Program-made: the position numbers and the translations under genes
Shown: one piece after another, positions 38,032-49,000 of the stretch
Layout of the letters: every line of letters starts with the position of its first letter
Numbering within the stretch: position 1 is the stretch's first letter
Notes under the pieces: generated by a model
What the model was told of the DNA's origin: nothing
The model's input: only the letters and a program-made list of their open reading frames with translations
Databases searched by the model: none
Source of the DNA: Diorhabda sublineata
Taxonomy: Eukaryota > Arthropoda > Insecta > Coleoptera > Chrysomelidae
Reading direction: 5' to 3'
Assembly: GCF_026230105.1 (NCBI RefSeq)
Contig: NW_026614298.1
Span: forward strand, 1 to 64,000
DNA: 64,000 nucleotides

Positions 38032-38178
38032 AACATCGATTGAAGCCCATTGACGTCAACTGTCACTTTGTGTTAATTGAAAATTTTCAAAGTCTAACTT
38101 CCTAATTTGAAGTCGAATTTCAACATTTCTCATATATTTGAGTGTGTTTGCATCTAACTTTGTCAGATATCATCGAAT
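38032..38178 (+). repeat. TGACGTCA / gtgtg monomer variant (representative)
   Basis: This 147-bp variant carries cattgacgtcaac (c at base 23) and gagtgtgtttgc (t at base 114). It usually follows a monomer with gaagaccgtt (a15, g18) and is usually followed by a backbone or ttaaac monomer, so it is a fixed member of several HORs (for example near 9.0, 20.9, 22.8, 25.4, 27.2, 31.2, 33.1, 35.0, 40.0, 48.2 and 54.6 kb). The c23 change creates an AatII site (GACGTC) and an extra CpG. A second family with cgttgacgtc and ggag, without gtgtg, appears downstream of C-block monomers with gttag. Confidence 0.93.
38051..38058. other. TGACGTCA palindrome created by monomer variant
   Basis: In the gacgtc monomer subset, bases 20-27 read TGACGTCA, a perfect 8-bp palindrome and the CRE / bZIP C-box core. 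In the remaining monomers the position reads tgaggtca or tgagttca. Whether any factor binds is unknown; I record it because it marks a regular subset of HOR positions and adds a CpG. Chance creation by one g-to-c change is the simplest explanation. Confidence 0.75.
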
Positions 38179-38324
38179 AACATCGATTGAAGCCCATTGA
38201 GGTCAACTGTCACTTTGTGTTAATTGAAAATTTTCAAAGTCTAACTTCCTAATTTGGAGTCGAATTAAACATTTCTCATATATTTGAGTGAGTTTGCATC
38301 TAACTTTATCAGATATCATCGAAT
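38179..38324 (+). repeat. ttaaac / tatcag monomer variant (146 bp, representative)
   Basis: This copy is one base short because gaatttcaac is replaced by gaattaaac. It also has ctttatcag (a at base 131), and the next unit starts aaaatcg instead of aacatcg. The three changes usually travel together; copies whose 3' part is ordinary (gtcag, aacatcg) occur at about 54.85 kb and 62-63.5 kb. A subset near 33.85, 34.14, 35.16, 40.15 and 48.37 kb further carries cttcata for cttccta. Being length- and sequence-marked, it is a good anchor for aligning HOR copies: 23000/25644, 38266/46486 and 40174/48394 are matching pairs. Confidence 0.93.
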
Positions 38325-39059
38325 AAAATCGATTGAAGCCCATTGAGGTCAACTGTCACTTTGTGTTAATTGAAAATTTTCAAAGTCTAACTTCCTAATT
38401 TGGAGTCGAATTTCAACATTTCTCATATATTTGAGTGAGTTTGCATCTAACTTTGTCAGATATCATCGAATAACATCGATTGAAGCCCATTGAGGTCAAC
38501 TGTCACTTTGTGTTAATTGAAAATTTTCAAAGTCTAACTTCCTAATTTGAAGTCGAATTTCAACATTTCTCATATATTTGAGTGAGTTTGCATCTAACTT
38601 TGTCAGATATCATCGAATAACATCGATTGAAGCCCATTGAGGTCAACTGTCACTTTGTGTTAATTGAAAATTTTCAAAGTCCATCTTCCTAATTTGGAGT
38701 CGAATTTCAATATTTCTCATATATTTGAGTGAGTTTGCATCTAACTTTGTCAGATATCATCGAATAACATCGATTGAAGCCCGTTGAGGTCAACTGTCAC
38801 TTTGAGTTAATTGAAAATTTTTAAAGTCTAACTTCCTAATTTGAAGTCGAATTTCAACATTTCTCATATATTTGAGTGAGTTTGCATCTAACTTTGTCAG
38901 ATATCATCGAATAACATCGATTGAAGCCCATTGAGGTCAACTGTCACTTTGTGTTAATTGAAAATTTTCAAAGTCCATCTTCCTAATTTGGAGTCGAATT
39001 TCAATATTTCTCATATATTTGAGTGAGTTTGCATCTAACTTTGTCAGATATCATCGAAT

Positions 39060-39205
39060 AACATCGATTGAAGCCCGTTGAGGTCAACTGTCACTTTGTG
39101 TTAATTGAAAATTTTCAAATCTAACTTCCTAATTTGAAGTCGAATTTCAACATTTCTCATATATTTGAGTGAGTTTGCATCTAACTTTGTCAGATATCAT
39201 CGAAT
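39060..39205 (+). repeat. aaatct deletion monomer (146 bp, representative)
   Basis: One base near position 61 is missing, giving ttcaaatctaac for ttcaaagtctaac. The copy has cccgttgagg and gaag. It is almost always preceded by a monomer with ggag and ttcaatattt, making a linked dimer (for example 12.85/12.99, 23.59/23.70, 26.23/26.35, 33.58/33.69, 40.76/40.88, 48.98/49.10 and 55.88/56.0 kb). In the minus strand the missing base shifts the local reading frame, which contributes to the chance 68-codon open frames. Confidence 0.92.
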
Positions 39206-40513
39206 AACATCGATTGAAGCCCATTGACGTCAACTGTCACTTTGTGTTAATTGAAAATTTTCAAAGTCTAACTTCCTAATTTGAAGTCGAATTTCAACAT
39301 TTCTCATATATTTGAGTGTGTTTGCATCTAACTTTGTCAGATATCATCGAATAACATCGATTGAAGCCCATTGAGGTCAACTGTAACTTTGTGTTAATTG
39401 AAAATTTTCAAAGTCTATCTTCCCAATTTGAAGTCGAATTTCAACATTTCTCATATATTTGAGTGAGTTTGCATCTAACTTTGTTAGATATCATCGAATA
39501 ACATCGATTGAAGCCCGTTGACAGCAACTGTCACTTTGTGTTAATTGAAAATTTTCAAAGTCTAACTTCCTAATTTGGAGTCGAATTTCAACATTTCTCA
39601 TATATTTGAGTGAGTTTGCATCTAACTTTGTCAGATATAATCGAATAACATCCATTGAAGCCCATTGAGTTCAACTGTCACCATGTGTTAATTGAAAATT
39701 TTCAAAGTCTAACTTCCTAATTTGGAGTCGAATTTCAACATTTCTCATATATTTGAGTGAGTTTGCATCTAACTTTGTCAGATATCATCGAATAACATCG
39801 ATTGAAGACCGTTGAGGTCAACTGTCACTTTGTGTTAATTGAAAATTTTCAAAGTCTAACTTCCTAATTGAAGTCGAATTTCAACATTTCTCATATATTT
39901 GAGTGAGTTTGCATCTAACTTTGTCAGATATCATCGAATAACATCGATTGAAGCCCATTGACGTCAACTGTCACTTTGTGTTAATTGAAAATTTTCAAAG
40001 TCTAACTTCCTAATTTGAAGTCGAATTTCAACATTTCTCATATATTTGAGTGTGTTTGCATCTAACTTTGTCAGATATCATCGAATAACATCGATTGAAG
40101 CCCATTGAGGTCAACTGTCACTTTGTGTTAATTGAAAATTTTCAAAGTCTAACTTCATAATTTGGAGTCGAATTAAACATTTCTCATATATTTGAGTGAG
40201 TTTGCATCTAACTTTATCAGATATCATCGAATAAAATCGATTGAAGCCCATTGAGGTCAACTGTCACTTTGTGTTAATTGAAAATTTTCAAAGTCTAACT
40301 TCCTAATTTGGAGTCGAATTTCAACATTTCTCATATATTTGAGTGAGTTTGCATCTAACTTTGTCAGATATCATCGAATAACATCGATTGAAGCCCGTTG
40401 AGGTCAACTGTCACTTTGTGTTAATTGAAAATTTTCAAAGTCTAACTTCCTAATTTGAAGTCGAATTTCAACATTTCTCATATATTTGAGTGAGTTTGCA
40501 TCTAACTTTGTCA

Positions 40514-42274
40514 GATATCATCGAATAACATCGATTGAAGCCCATTGAGGTCAACTGTCACTTTGTGTTAATTGAAAATTTTCAAAGTCTAACTTCCTAA
40601 TTTGAAGTCGAATTTCAACATTTCTCATATATTTGAGTGTGTTTGCATCTAACTTTGTCAGATATCATCGAATAACATCGATTGAAGCCCATTGAGGTCA
40701 ACTGTCACTTTGTGTTAATTGAAAATTTTCAAAGTCTAACTTCCTAATTTGGAGTCGAATTTCAATATTTCTCATATATTTGAGTGAGTTTGCATCTAAC
40801 TTTGTCAGATATCATCGAATAACATCGATTGAAGCCCGTTGAGGTCAACTGTCACTTTGTGTTAATTGAAAATTTTCAAATCTAACTTCCTAATTTGAAG
40901 TCGAATTTCAACATTTCTCATATATTTGAGTGAGTTTGCATCTAACTTTGTCAGATATAATCGAATAACATCCATTGGAGCCCATTGAGTTCAACTGTCA
41001 CCATGTGTTAATTGAAAATTTTCAAAGTCTATCTTCCCAATTTGAAGTCGAATTTCAACATTTCTCATATATTTGAGTGAGTTTGCATCTAACTTTGTTA
41101 GATATCATCGAATAACATCGATTGAAGCCCGTTGACGTCAACTGTCACTTTGTGTTAATTGAAAATTTTCAAAGTCTAACTTCCTAATTTGGAGTCGAAT
41201 TTCACCATTTCTCATATATTTGAGTGAGTTTGCATCTAACTTTGTCAGATATAATCGAATAACATCCATTGAAGCCCATTGAGTTCAACTGTCACCATGT
41301 GTTAATTGAAAATTTTCAAAGTCTATCTTCCCAATTAGAAGTCGAATTTCAACATTTCTCATATATTTGAGTGAGTTGCATCTAACTTTGTCAGATATCA
41401 TCGAATAACATCGATTGAAGCCCATTGAGGTCAACTGTCACTTTGTGTTAATTGAAAATTTTCAAAGTCTAACTTCCTAATTTGGAGTCGAATTTCAACA
41501 TTTCTCATATATTTGAGTGAGTTTGCATCTAACTTCGTCAGATATCATCGAATAACATCGATTGAAGCCCATTGAGGTCAACTGTCACTTTGTGTTAATT
41601 GAAAATTTTCAAAGTCTAACTTCCTAATTTGGAGTCGAATTTCAAAATTTCTCATATATTTGAGTGAGTTTGCATCTAACTTTGTCAGATATCATCGAAT
41701 AACATCGATTGAAGCCCGTTGAGGTCAACTGTCACTTTGTGTTAATTGAAAATTTTCAAAGTCTAACTTCCTAATTTGGAGTCGAATTTCAAAATTTCTC
41801 ATATATTTGAGTGAGTTTGCATCTAACTTTGTCAGATATCATCGAATAACATCGATTGAAGCCCGTTGAGGTCAACTGTCACTTTGTGTTAATTGAAAAT
41901 TTTCAAAGTGTAACTTCCTAATTTGAAGTCGAATTTCAACATTTCTGATATATTTGAGTGAGTTTGCATCTAACTTTGTCAGATATAATCGAATAACATC
42001 CATTGAAGCCCATTGAGTTCAACTGTCACCATGTGTTAATTGAAAATTTTCAAAGTCTATCTTCCCAATTTGAAGTCGAATTTCAACATTTCTCATATAT
42101 TTGAGTGAGTTGCATCTAACTTTGTCAGATATCATCGAATAACATCGATTGAAGTCCATTGAGGTCAACTGTCACTTTGTGTTAATTGAAAATTTTCAAA
42201 GTCTAACTTCCTAATTTGGAGTCGAATTTCAACATTTCTCATATATTTGAGTGAGTTTGCATCTAACTTCGTCA
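40514..42274 (+). repeat. 12-mer tandem duplication, left copy (1761-bp period)
   Basis: Twelve monomers repeat at 1761-bp offset (12 x 147 minus three). Paired marks are gagtgtg (40635/42396), ccattggagccc (40974/42735), cccaattagaag (41331/43092) and ctgatat (41945/43706). Mismatches seen are ttcaccatt at 41214 (ttcaacatt at 42975) and aaagtgtaac at about 41906 (aaagtctaac in the right copy). The block contains ttcaat-aaatct, C-block/gttag, cgttgacgtc, C-block/gagttgc, two ttcaaaattt units and the ctgatat unit. Confidence 0.9.
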
Positions 42275-44035
42275 GATATCATCGAATAACATCGATTGAA
42301 GCCCATTGAGGTCAACTGTCACTTTGTGTTAATTGAAAATTTTCAAAGTCTAACTTCCTAATTTGAAGTCGAATTTCAACATTTCTCATATATTTGAGTG
42401 TGTTTGCATCTAACTTTGTCAGATATCATCGAATAACATCGATTGAAGCCCATTGAGGTCAACTGTCACTTTGTGTTAAATGAAAATTTTCAAAGTCTAA
42501 CTTCCTAATTTGGAGTCGAATTTCAATATTTCTCATATATTTGAGTGAGTTTGCATCTAACTTTGTCAGATATCATCGAATAACATCGATTGAAGCCCGT
42601 TGAGGTCAACTGTCACTTTGTGTTAATTGAAAATTTTCAAATCTAACTTCCTAATTTGAAGTCGAATTTCAACATTTCTCATATATTTGAGTGAGTTTGC
42701 ATCTAACTTTTTCAGATATAATCGAATAACATCCATTGGAGCCCATTGAGTTCAACTGTCACCATGTGTTAATTGAAAATTTTCAAAGTCTATCTTCCCA
42801 ATTTGAAGTCGAATTTCAACATTTCTCATATATTTGAGTGAGTTTGCATCTAACTTTGTTAGATATCATCGAATAACATCGATTGAAGCCCGTTGACGTC
42901 AACTGTCACTTTGTGTTAATTGAAAATTTTCAAAGTCTAACTTCCTAATTTGGAGTCGAATTTCAACATTTCTCATATATTTGAGTGAGTTTGCATCTAA
43001 CTTTGTCAGATATAATCGAATAACATCCATTGAAGCCCATTGAGTTCAACTGTCACCATGTGTTAATTGAAAATTTTCAAAGTCTATCTTCCCAATTAGA
43101 AGTCGAATTTCAACATTTCTCATATATTTGAGTGAGTTGCATCTAACTTTGTCAGATATCATCGAATAACATCGATTGAAGCCCATTGAGGTCAACTGTC
43201 ACTTTGTGTTAATTGAAAATTTTCAAAGTCTAACTTCCTAATTTGGAGTCGAATTTCAACATTTCTCATATATTTGAGTGAGTTTGCATCTAACTTCGTC
43301 AGATATCATCGAATAACATCGATTGAAGCCCATTGAGGTCAACTGTCACTTTGTGTTAATTGAAAATTTTCAAAGTCTAACTTCCTAATTTGGAGTCGAA
43401 TTTCAAAATTTCTCATATATTTGAGTGAGTTTGCATCTAACTTTGTCAGATATCATCGAATAACATCGATTGAAGCCCGTTGAGGTCAACTGTCACTTTG
43501 TGTTAATTGAAAATTTTCAAAGTCTAACTTCCTAATTTGGAGTCGAATTTCAAAATTTCTCATATATTTGAGTGAGTTTGCATCTAACTTTGTCAGATAT
43601 CATCGAATAACATCGATTGAAGCCCGTTGAGGTCAACTGTCACTTTGTGTTAATTGAAAATTTTCAAAGTCTAACTTCCTAATTTGAAGTCGAATTTCAA
43701 CATTTCTGATATATTTGAGTGAGTTTGCATCTAACTTTGTCAGATATAATCGAATAACATCCATTGAAGCCCATTGAGTTCAACTGTCACCATGTGTTAA
43801 TTGAAAATTTTCAAAGTCTATCTTCCCAATTTGAAGTCGAATTTCAACATTTCTCATATATTTGAGTGAGTTGCATCTAACTTTGTCAGATATCATCGAA
43901 TAACATCGATTGAAGTCCATTGAGGTCAACTGTCACTTTGTGTTAATTGAAAATTTTCAAAGTCTAACTTCCTAATTTGGAGTCGAATTTCAACATTTCT
44001 CATATATTTGAGTGAGTTTGCATCTAACTTCGTCA
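42275..44035 (+). repeat. 12-mer tandem duplication, right copy
   Basis: Second copy of 40514-42274. Private changes are gttaaatg (about 42478) and ctttttcag (about 42709). It ends with the same cttcgtcag unit that ends the left copy, after which a gagtgag rather than gagtgtg monomer follows, placing the duplication edge close to 44035. The 8220-bp partner region (about 48.7-50.1 kb) has only one copy of this 12-mer, so duplication in the left copy, or loss from the right copy, came after the 8220-bp event. Confidence 0.87.
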
Positions 44036-45000
44036 GATATCATCGAATAACATCGATTGAAGCCCATTGAGGTCAACTGTCACTTTGTGTTAATTGAAAA
44101 TTTTCAAAGTCTAACTTCCTAATTTGAAGTCGAATTTCAACATTTCTCATATATTTGAGTGAGTTTGCATCTAACTTTGTCAGATATCATCGAATAACAT
44201 CGATTGAAGCCCGTTGAGGTCAACTGTCACTTTGTGTTAATTGAAAATTTTCAAAGTCTAACTTCCTAATTTGAAGTCGAATTTCAACATTTCTGATATA
44301 TTTGAGTGAGTTTGCATCTAACTTTGTCAGATATAATCGAATAACATCCATTGAAGCCCATTGAGTTCAACTGTCACCATGTGTTAATTGAAAATTTTCA
44401 AAGTCTATCTTCCCAATTTGAAGTCGAATTTCAACATTTCTCATATATTTGAGTGAGTTGCATCTAACTTTGTCAGATATCATCGAATAACATCGATTGA
44501 AGTCCATTGAGGTCAACTGTCACTTTGTGTTAATTGAAAATTTTCAAAGTCTAACTTCCTAATTTGAAGTCGAATTTCAACATTTCTCATATATTTGAGT
44601 GAGTTTGCATCTAACTTTGTCAGATATCATCGAATAACATCGATTGAAGCCCGTTGAGGTCAACTGTCACTTTGTGTTAATTGAAAATTTTCAAAGTCTA
44701 ACTTCCTAATTTGAAGTCGAATTTCAACATTTCTGATATATTTGAGTGAGTTTGCATCTAACTTTGTCAGATATAATCGAATAACATCCATTGAAGCCCA
44801 TTGAGTTCAACTGTCACCATGTGTTAATTGAAAATTTTCAAAGTCTATCTTCCCAATTTGAAGTCGAATTTCAACATTTCTCATATATTTGAGTGAGTTG
44901 CATCTAACTTTGTCAGATATCATCGAATAACATCGATTGAAGTCCATTGAGGTCAACTGTCACTTTGTGTTAATTGAAAATTTTCAAAATCTAACTTCCT
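43706..45000 (+). repeat. ctgatat / C-block / gaagtcc module, 440-587 bp steps
   Basis: The order ctgatat unit ending taatcg, C-block with gagttgc, gaagtccattgagg unit recurs with ctgatat at 43706, 44293 and 44733, steps of 587 (four units minus one) and 440 (three units minus one). The same module recurs at 49871/50311 (440) and 51778/52365/52804 (587, 439). It is a small HOR that grows and shrinks by a single backbone monomer. Confidence 0.85.
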
Positions 45001-46071
45001 AATTTGGAGTCGAATTTCAACATTTCTCATATATTTGAGTGAGTTTGCATCTAACTTCGTCAGATATCATCGAATAACATCGATTGAAGCCCATTGAGGT
45101 CAACTGTCACTTTGTGTTAATTGAAAATTTTCAAAGTCTAACTTCCTAATTTGGAGTCGAATTTCAAAATTTCTCATATATTTGAGTGAGTTTGCATCTA
45201 ACTTTGTCAGATATCATCGAATAACATCGATTGAAGCCCGTTGAGGTCAACTGTCACTTTGTGTTAATTGAAAATTTTCAAAGTCTAACTTCCTAATTTG
45301 AAGTCGAATTTCAACATTTCTCATATATTTGAGTGAGTTTGCATCTAACTTTGTCAGATATCATCGAATAACATCGATTGAAGCCCGTTGTGGTCAACTG
45401 TCACTTTGTGTTAATTGAAAATTTTCAAAGTCTAACTTCCTAATTTGAAGTCGAATTTCAACATTTCTCATATATTTGAGTGAGTTTGCATCTAACTTTG
45501 TCAGATATCATCGAATAACATCGATTGAAGCCCGTTGAGGTCAACTGTCACTTTGTGTTAATTGAAAATTTTCAAAGTCTAACTTCCTAATTTGAAGTTA
45601 AATTTCAACATTTCTCATATATTTGAGTGAGTTTGCATCTAACTTTGTCAGATATCATCGAATAACATCGATTGAAGCCCATTGACGTCAACTGTCACTT
45701 TGTGTTAATTGAAAATTTTCAAAGTCTAACTTCCTAATTTGAAGTCGAATTTCAACATTTCTCATATATTTGAGTGTGTTTGCATCTAACTTTGCTAGAT
45801 ATCATCGAATAACATCGATTGAAGCCCGTTGAGGTCAACTGTCACTTTGTGTTAATTGAAAATTTTCAAAGTCTAACTTCCTAATTTGAAGTCGAATTTC
45901 AACATTTCTCATATATTTGAGTGTGTTTGCATCTAACTTTGTCAGATATCATCGAATAACATCGATTGAAGCCCGTTGAGGTCAACTGTCACTTTGTGTT
46001 AATTGAAAATTTTCAAAGTCTAACTTCCTAATTTGAAGTCGAATTTCAACATTTCTCATATATTTGAGTGT

Positions 46072-49000
46072 GTTTGCATCTAACTTTGTCAGATATAATC
46101 GAATAACATCCATTGAAGCCCATTGAGTTCAACTGTCACCATGTGTTAATTGAAAATTTTCAAAGTCTATCTTCCCAATTTGAAGTCGAATTTCAACATT
46201 TCTCATATATTTGAGTGAGTTTGCATCTAACTTTGTCAGATATCATCGAATAACATCGATTGAAGCCCATTGACGTCAACTGTCACTTTGTGTTAATTGA
46301 AAATTTTCAAAGTCTAACTTCCTAATTTGAAGTCGAATTTCAACATTTCTCATATATTTGAGTGTGTTTGCATCTAACTTTGTCAGATATCATCGAATAA
46401 CATCGATTGAAGCCCATTGAGGTCAACTGTCACTTTGTGTTAATTGAAAATTTTCAAAGTCTAACTTCCTAATTTGGAGTCGAATTAAACATTTCTCATA
46501 TATTTGAGTGAGTTTGCATCTAACTTTATCAGATATCATCGAATAAAATCGATTGAAGCCCATTGAGGTCAACTGTCACTTTGTGTTAATTGAAAATTTT
46601 CAAAGTCTAACTTCCTAATTTGGAGTCGATTTTCAACATTTCTCATATATTTGAGTGAGTTTGCATCTAACTTTGTCAGATATCATCGAATAACATCGAT
46701 TGAAGCCCATTGAGGTCAACTGTCACTTTGTGTTAATTGAAAATTTTCAAAGTCTAACTTCCTAATTTGAAGTCGAATTTCAACATTTCTCATATATTTG
46801 AGTGAGTTTGCATCTAACTTTGTCAGATATCATCGAATAACATCGATTGAAGCCCATTGAGGTCAACTGTCACTTTGAGTTAATTGAAAATTTTCAAAGT
46901 CTAACTTCCTAATTTGAAGTCGAATTTCAACATTTCTCATATATTTGAGTGAGTTTGCATCTAACTTTGTCAGATATCATCGAATAACATCGATTGAAGC
47001 CCATTGAGGTCAACTGTCACTTTGTGTTAATTGAAAATTTTCAAAGTCTAACTTCCTAATTTGGAGTCGAATTTCAATATTTCTCATATATTTGAGTGAG
47101 TTTGCATCTAACTTTGTCAGATATCATCGAATAACATCGATTGAAGCCCGTTGAGGTCAACTGTCACTTTGTGTTAATTGAAAATTTTCAAATCTAACTT
47201 CCTAATTTGAAGTCGAATTTCAACATTTCTCATATATTTGAGTGAGTTTGCATCTAACTTTGTCAGATATCATCGAATAACATCGATTGAAGCCCATTGA
47301 CGTCAACTGTCACTTTGTGTTAATTGAAAATTTTCAAAGTCTAACTTCCTAATTTGAAGTCGAATTTCAACATTTCTCATATATTTGAGTGTGTTTGCAT
47401 CTAACTTTGTCAGATATCATCGAATAACATCGATTGAAGCCCATTGAGGTCAACTGTAACTTTGTGTTAATTGAAAATTTTCAAAGTCTATCTTCCCAAT
47501 TTGAAGTCGAATTTCAACATTTCTCATATATTTGAGTGAGTTTGCATCTAACTTTGTTAGATATCATCGAATAACATCGATTGAAGCCCGTTGACGTCAA
47601 CTGTCACTTTGTGTTAATTGAAAATTTTCAAAGTCAAACTTCCTAATTTGGAGTCGAATTTCAACATTTCTCATATATTTGAGTGAGTTTGCATCTAACT
47701 TTGTCAGATATAATCGAATAACATCCATTGAAGCCCATTGAGTTCAACTGTCACCATGTGTTAATTGAAAATTTTCAAAGTCTATCTTCCCAATTTGAAG
47801 TCGAATTTCAACATTTCTCATATATTTGAGTGAGTTGCATCTAACTTTGTCAGATATCATCGAATAACATCGATTGAAGTCCATTGAGGTCAACTGTCAC
47901 TTTGTGTTAATTGAAAATTTTCAAAGTCTAACTTCCTAATTTGGAGTCGAATTTCAACATTTCTCATATATTTGAGTGAGTTTGCATCTAACTTTGTCAG
48001 ATATCATCGAATAACATCGATTGAAGACCGTTGAGGTCAACTGTCACTTTGTGTTAATTGAAAATTTTCAAAGTCTAACTTCCTAATTTGAAGTCGAATT
48101 TCAACATTTCTCATATATTTGAGTGAGTTTGCATCTAACTTTGTCAAATATCATCGAATAACATCGATTGAAGCCCATTGACGTCAACTGTCACTTTGTG
48201 TTAATTGAAAATTTTCAAAGTCTAACTTCCTAATTTGAAGTCGAATTTCAACATTTCTCATATATTTGAGTGTGTTTGCATCTAACTTTGTCAGATATCA
48301 TCGAATAACATCGATTGAAGCCCATTGAGGTCAACTGTCACTTTGTGTTAATTGAAAATTTTCAAAGTCTAACTTCATAATTTGGAGTCGAATTAAACAT
48401 TTCTCATATATTTGAGTGAGTTTGCATCTAACTTTATCAGATATCATCGAATAAAATCGATTGAAGCCCATTGAGGTCAACTGTCACTTTGTGTTAATTG
48501 AAAATTTTCAAAGTCTAACTTCCTAATTTGGAGTCGAATTTCAACATTTCTCATATATTTGAGTGAGTTTGCATCTAACTTTGTCAGATATCATCGAATA
48601 ACATCGATTGAAGCCCGTTGAGGTCAACTGTCACTTTGTGTTAATTGAAAATTTTCAAAGTCTAACTTCCTAATTTGAAGTCGAATTTCAACATTTCTCA
48701 TATATTTGAGTGAGTTTGCATCTAACTTTGTCAGATATCATCGAATAACATCGATTGAAGCCCATTGAGGTCAACTGTCACTTTGTGTTAATTGAAAATT
48801 TTCAAAGTCTAACTTCCTAATTTGAAGTCGAATTTCAACATTTCTCATATATTTGAGTGTGTTTGCATCTAACTTTGTCAGATATCATCGAATAACATCG
48901 ATTGAAGCCCATTGAGGTCAACTGTCACTTTGTGTTAATTGAAAATTTTCAAAGTCTAACTTCCTAATTTGGAGTCGAATTTCAATATTTCTCATATATT

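Larger units (their letters stand above)
37852..46071 (+). repeat. 8220-bp long-range repeat, left copy (about 56 monomers)
   Basis: Sequence from 37852 matches that from 46072 at 8220-bp offset. Over 37852-38656 I noticed one difference (gtcgat at 46630). The copies lose register by one monomer between about 38.66 and 39.1 kb (offset 8073), regain it where the left copy lacks a monomer at about 39.71 kb, and match line for line over 40141-41032 (48361-49252). The left copy contains its own 12-mer duplication. Private marks are acagcaactg (39530), gtaactttg (39383, shared with 47456), a one-base loss aattgaagtc (39867), cgttgtggtc (45390) and gaagttaaat (45597). Confidence 0.9.
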
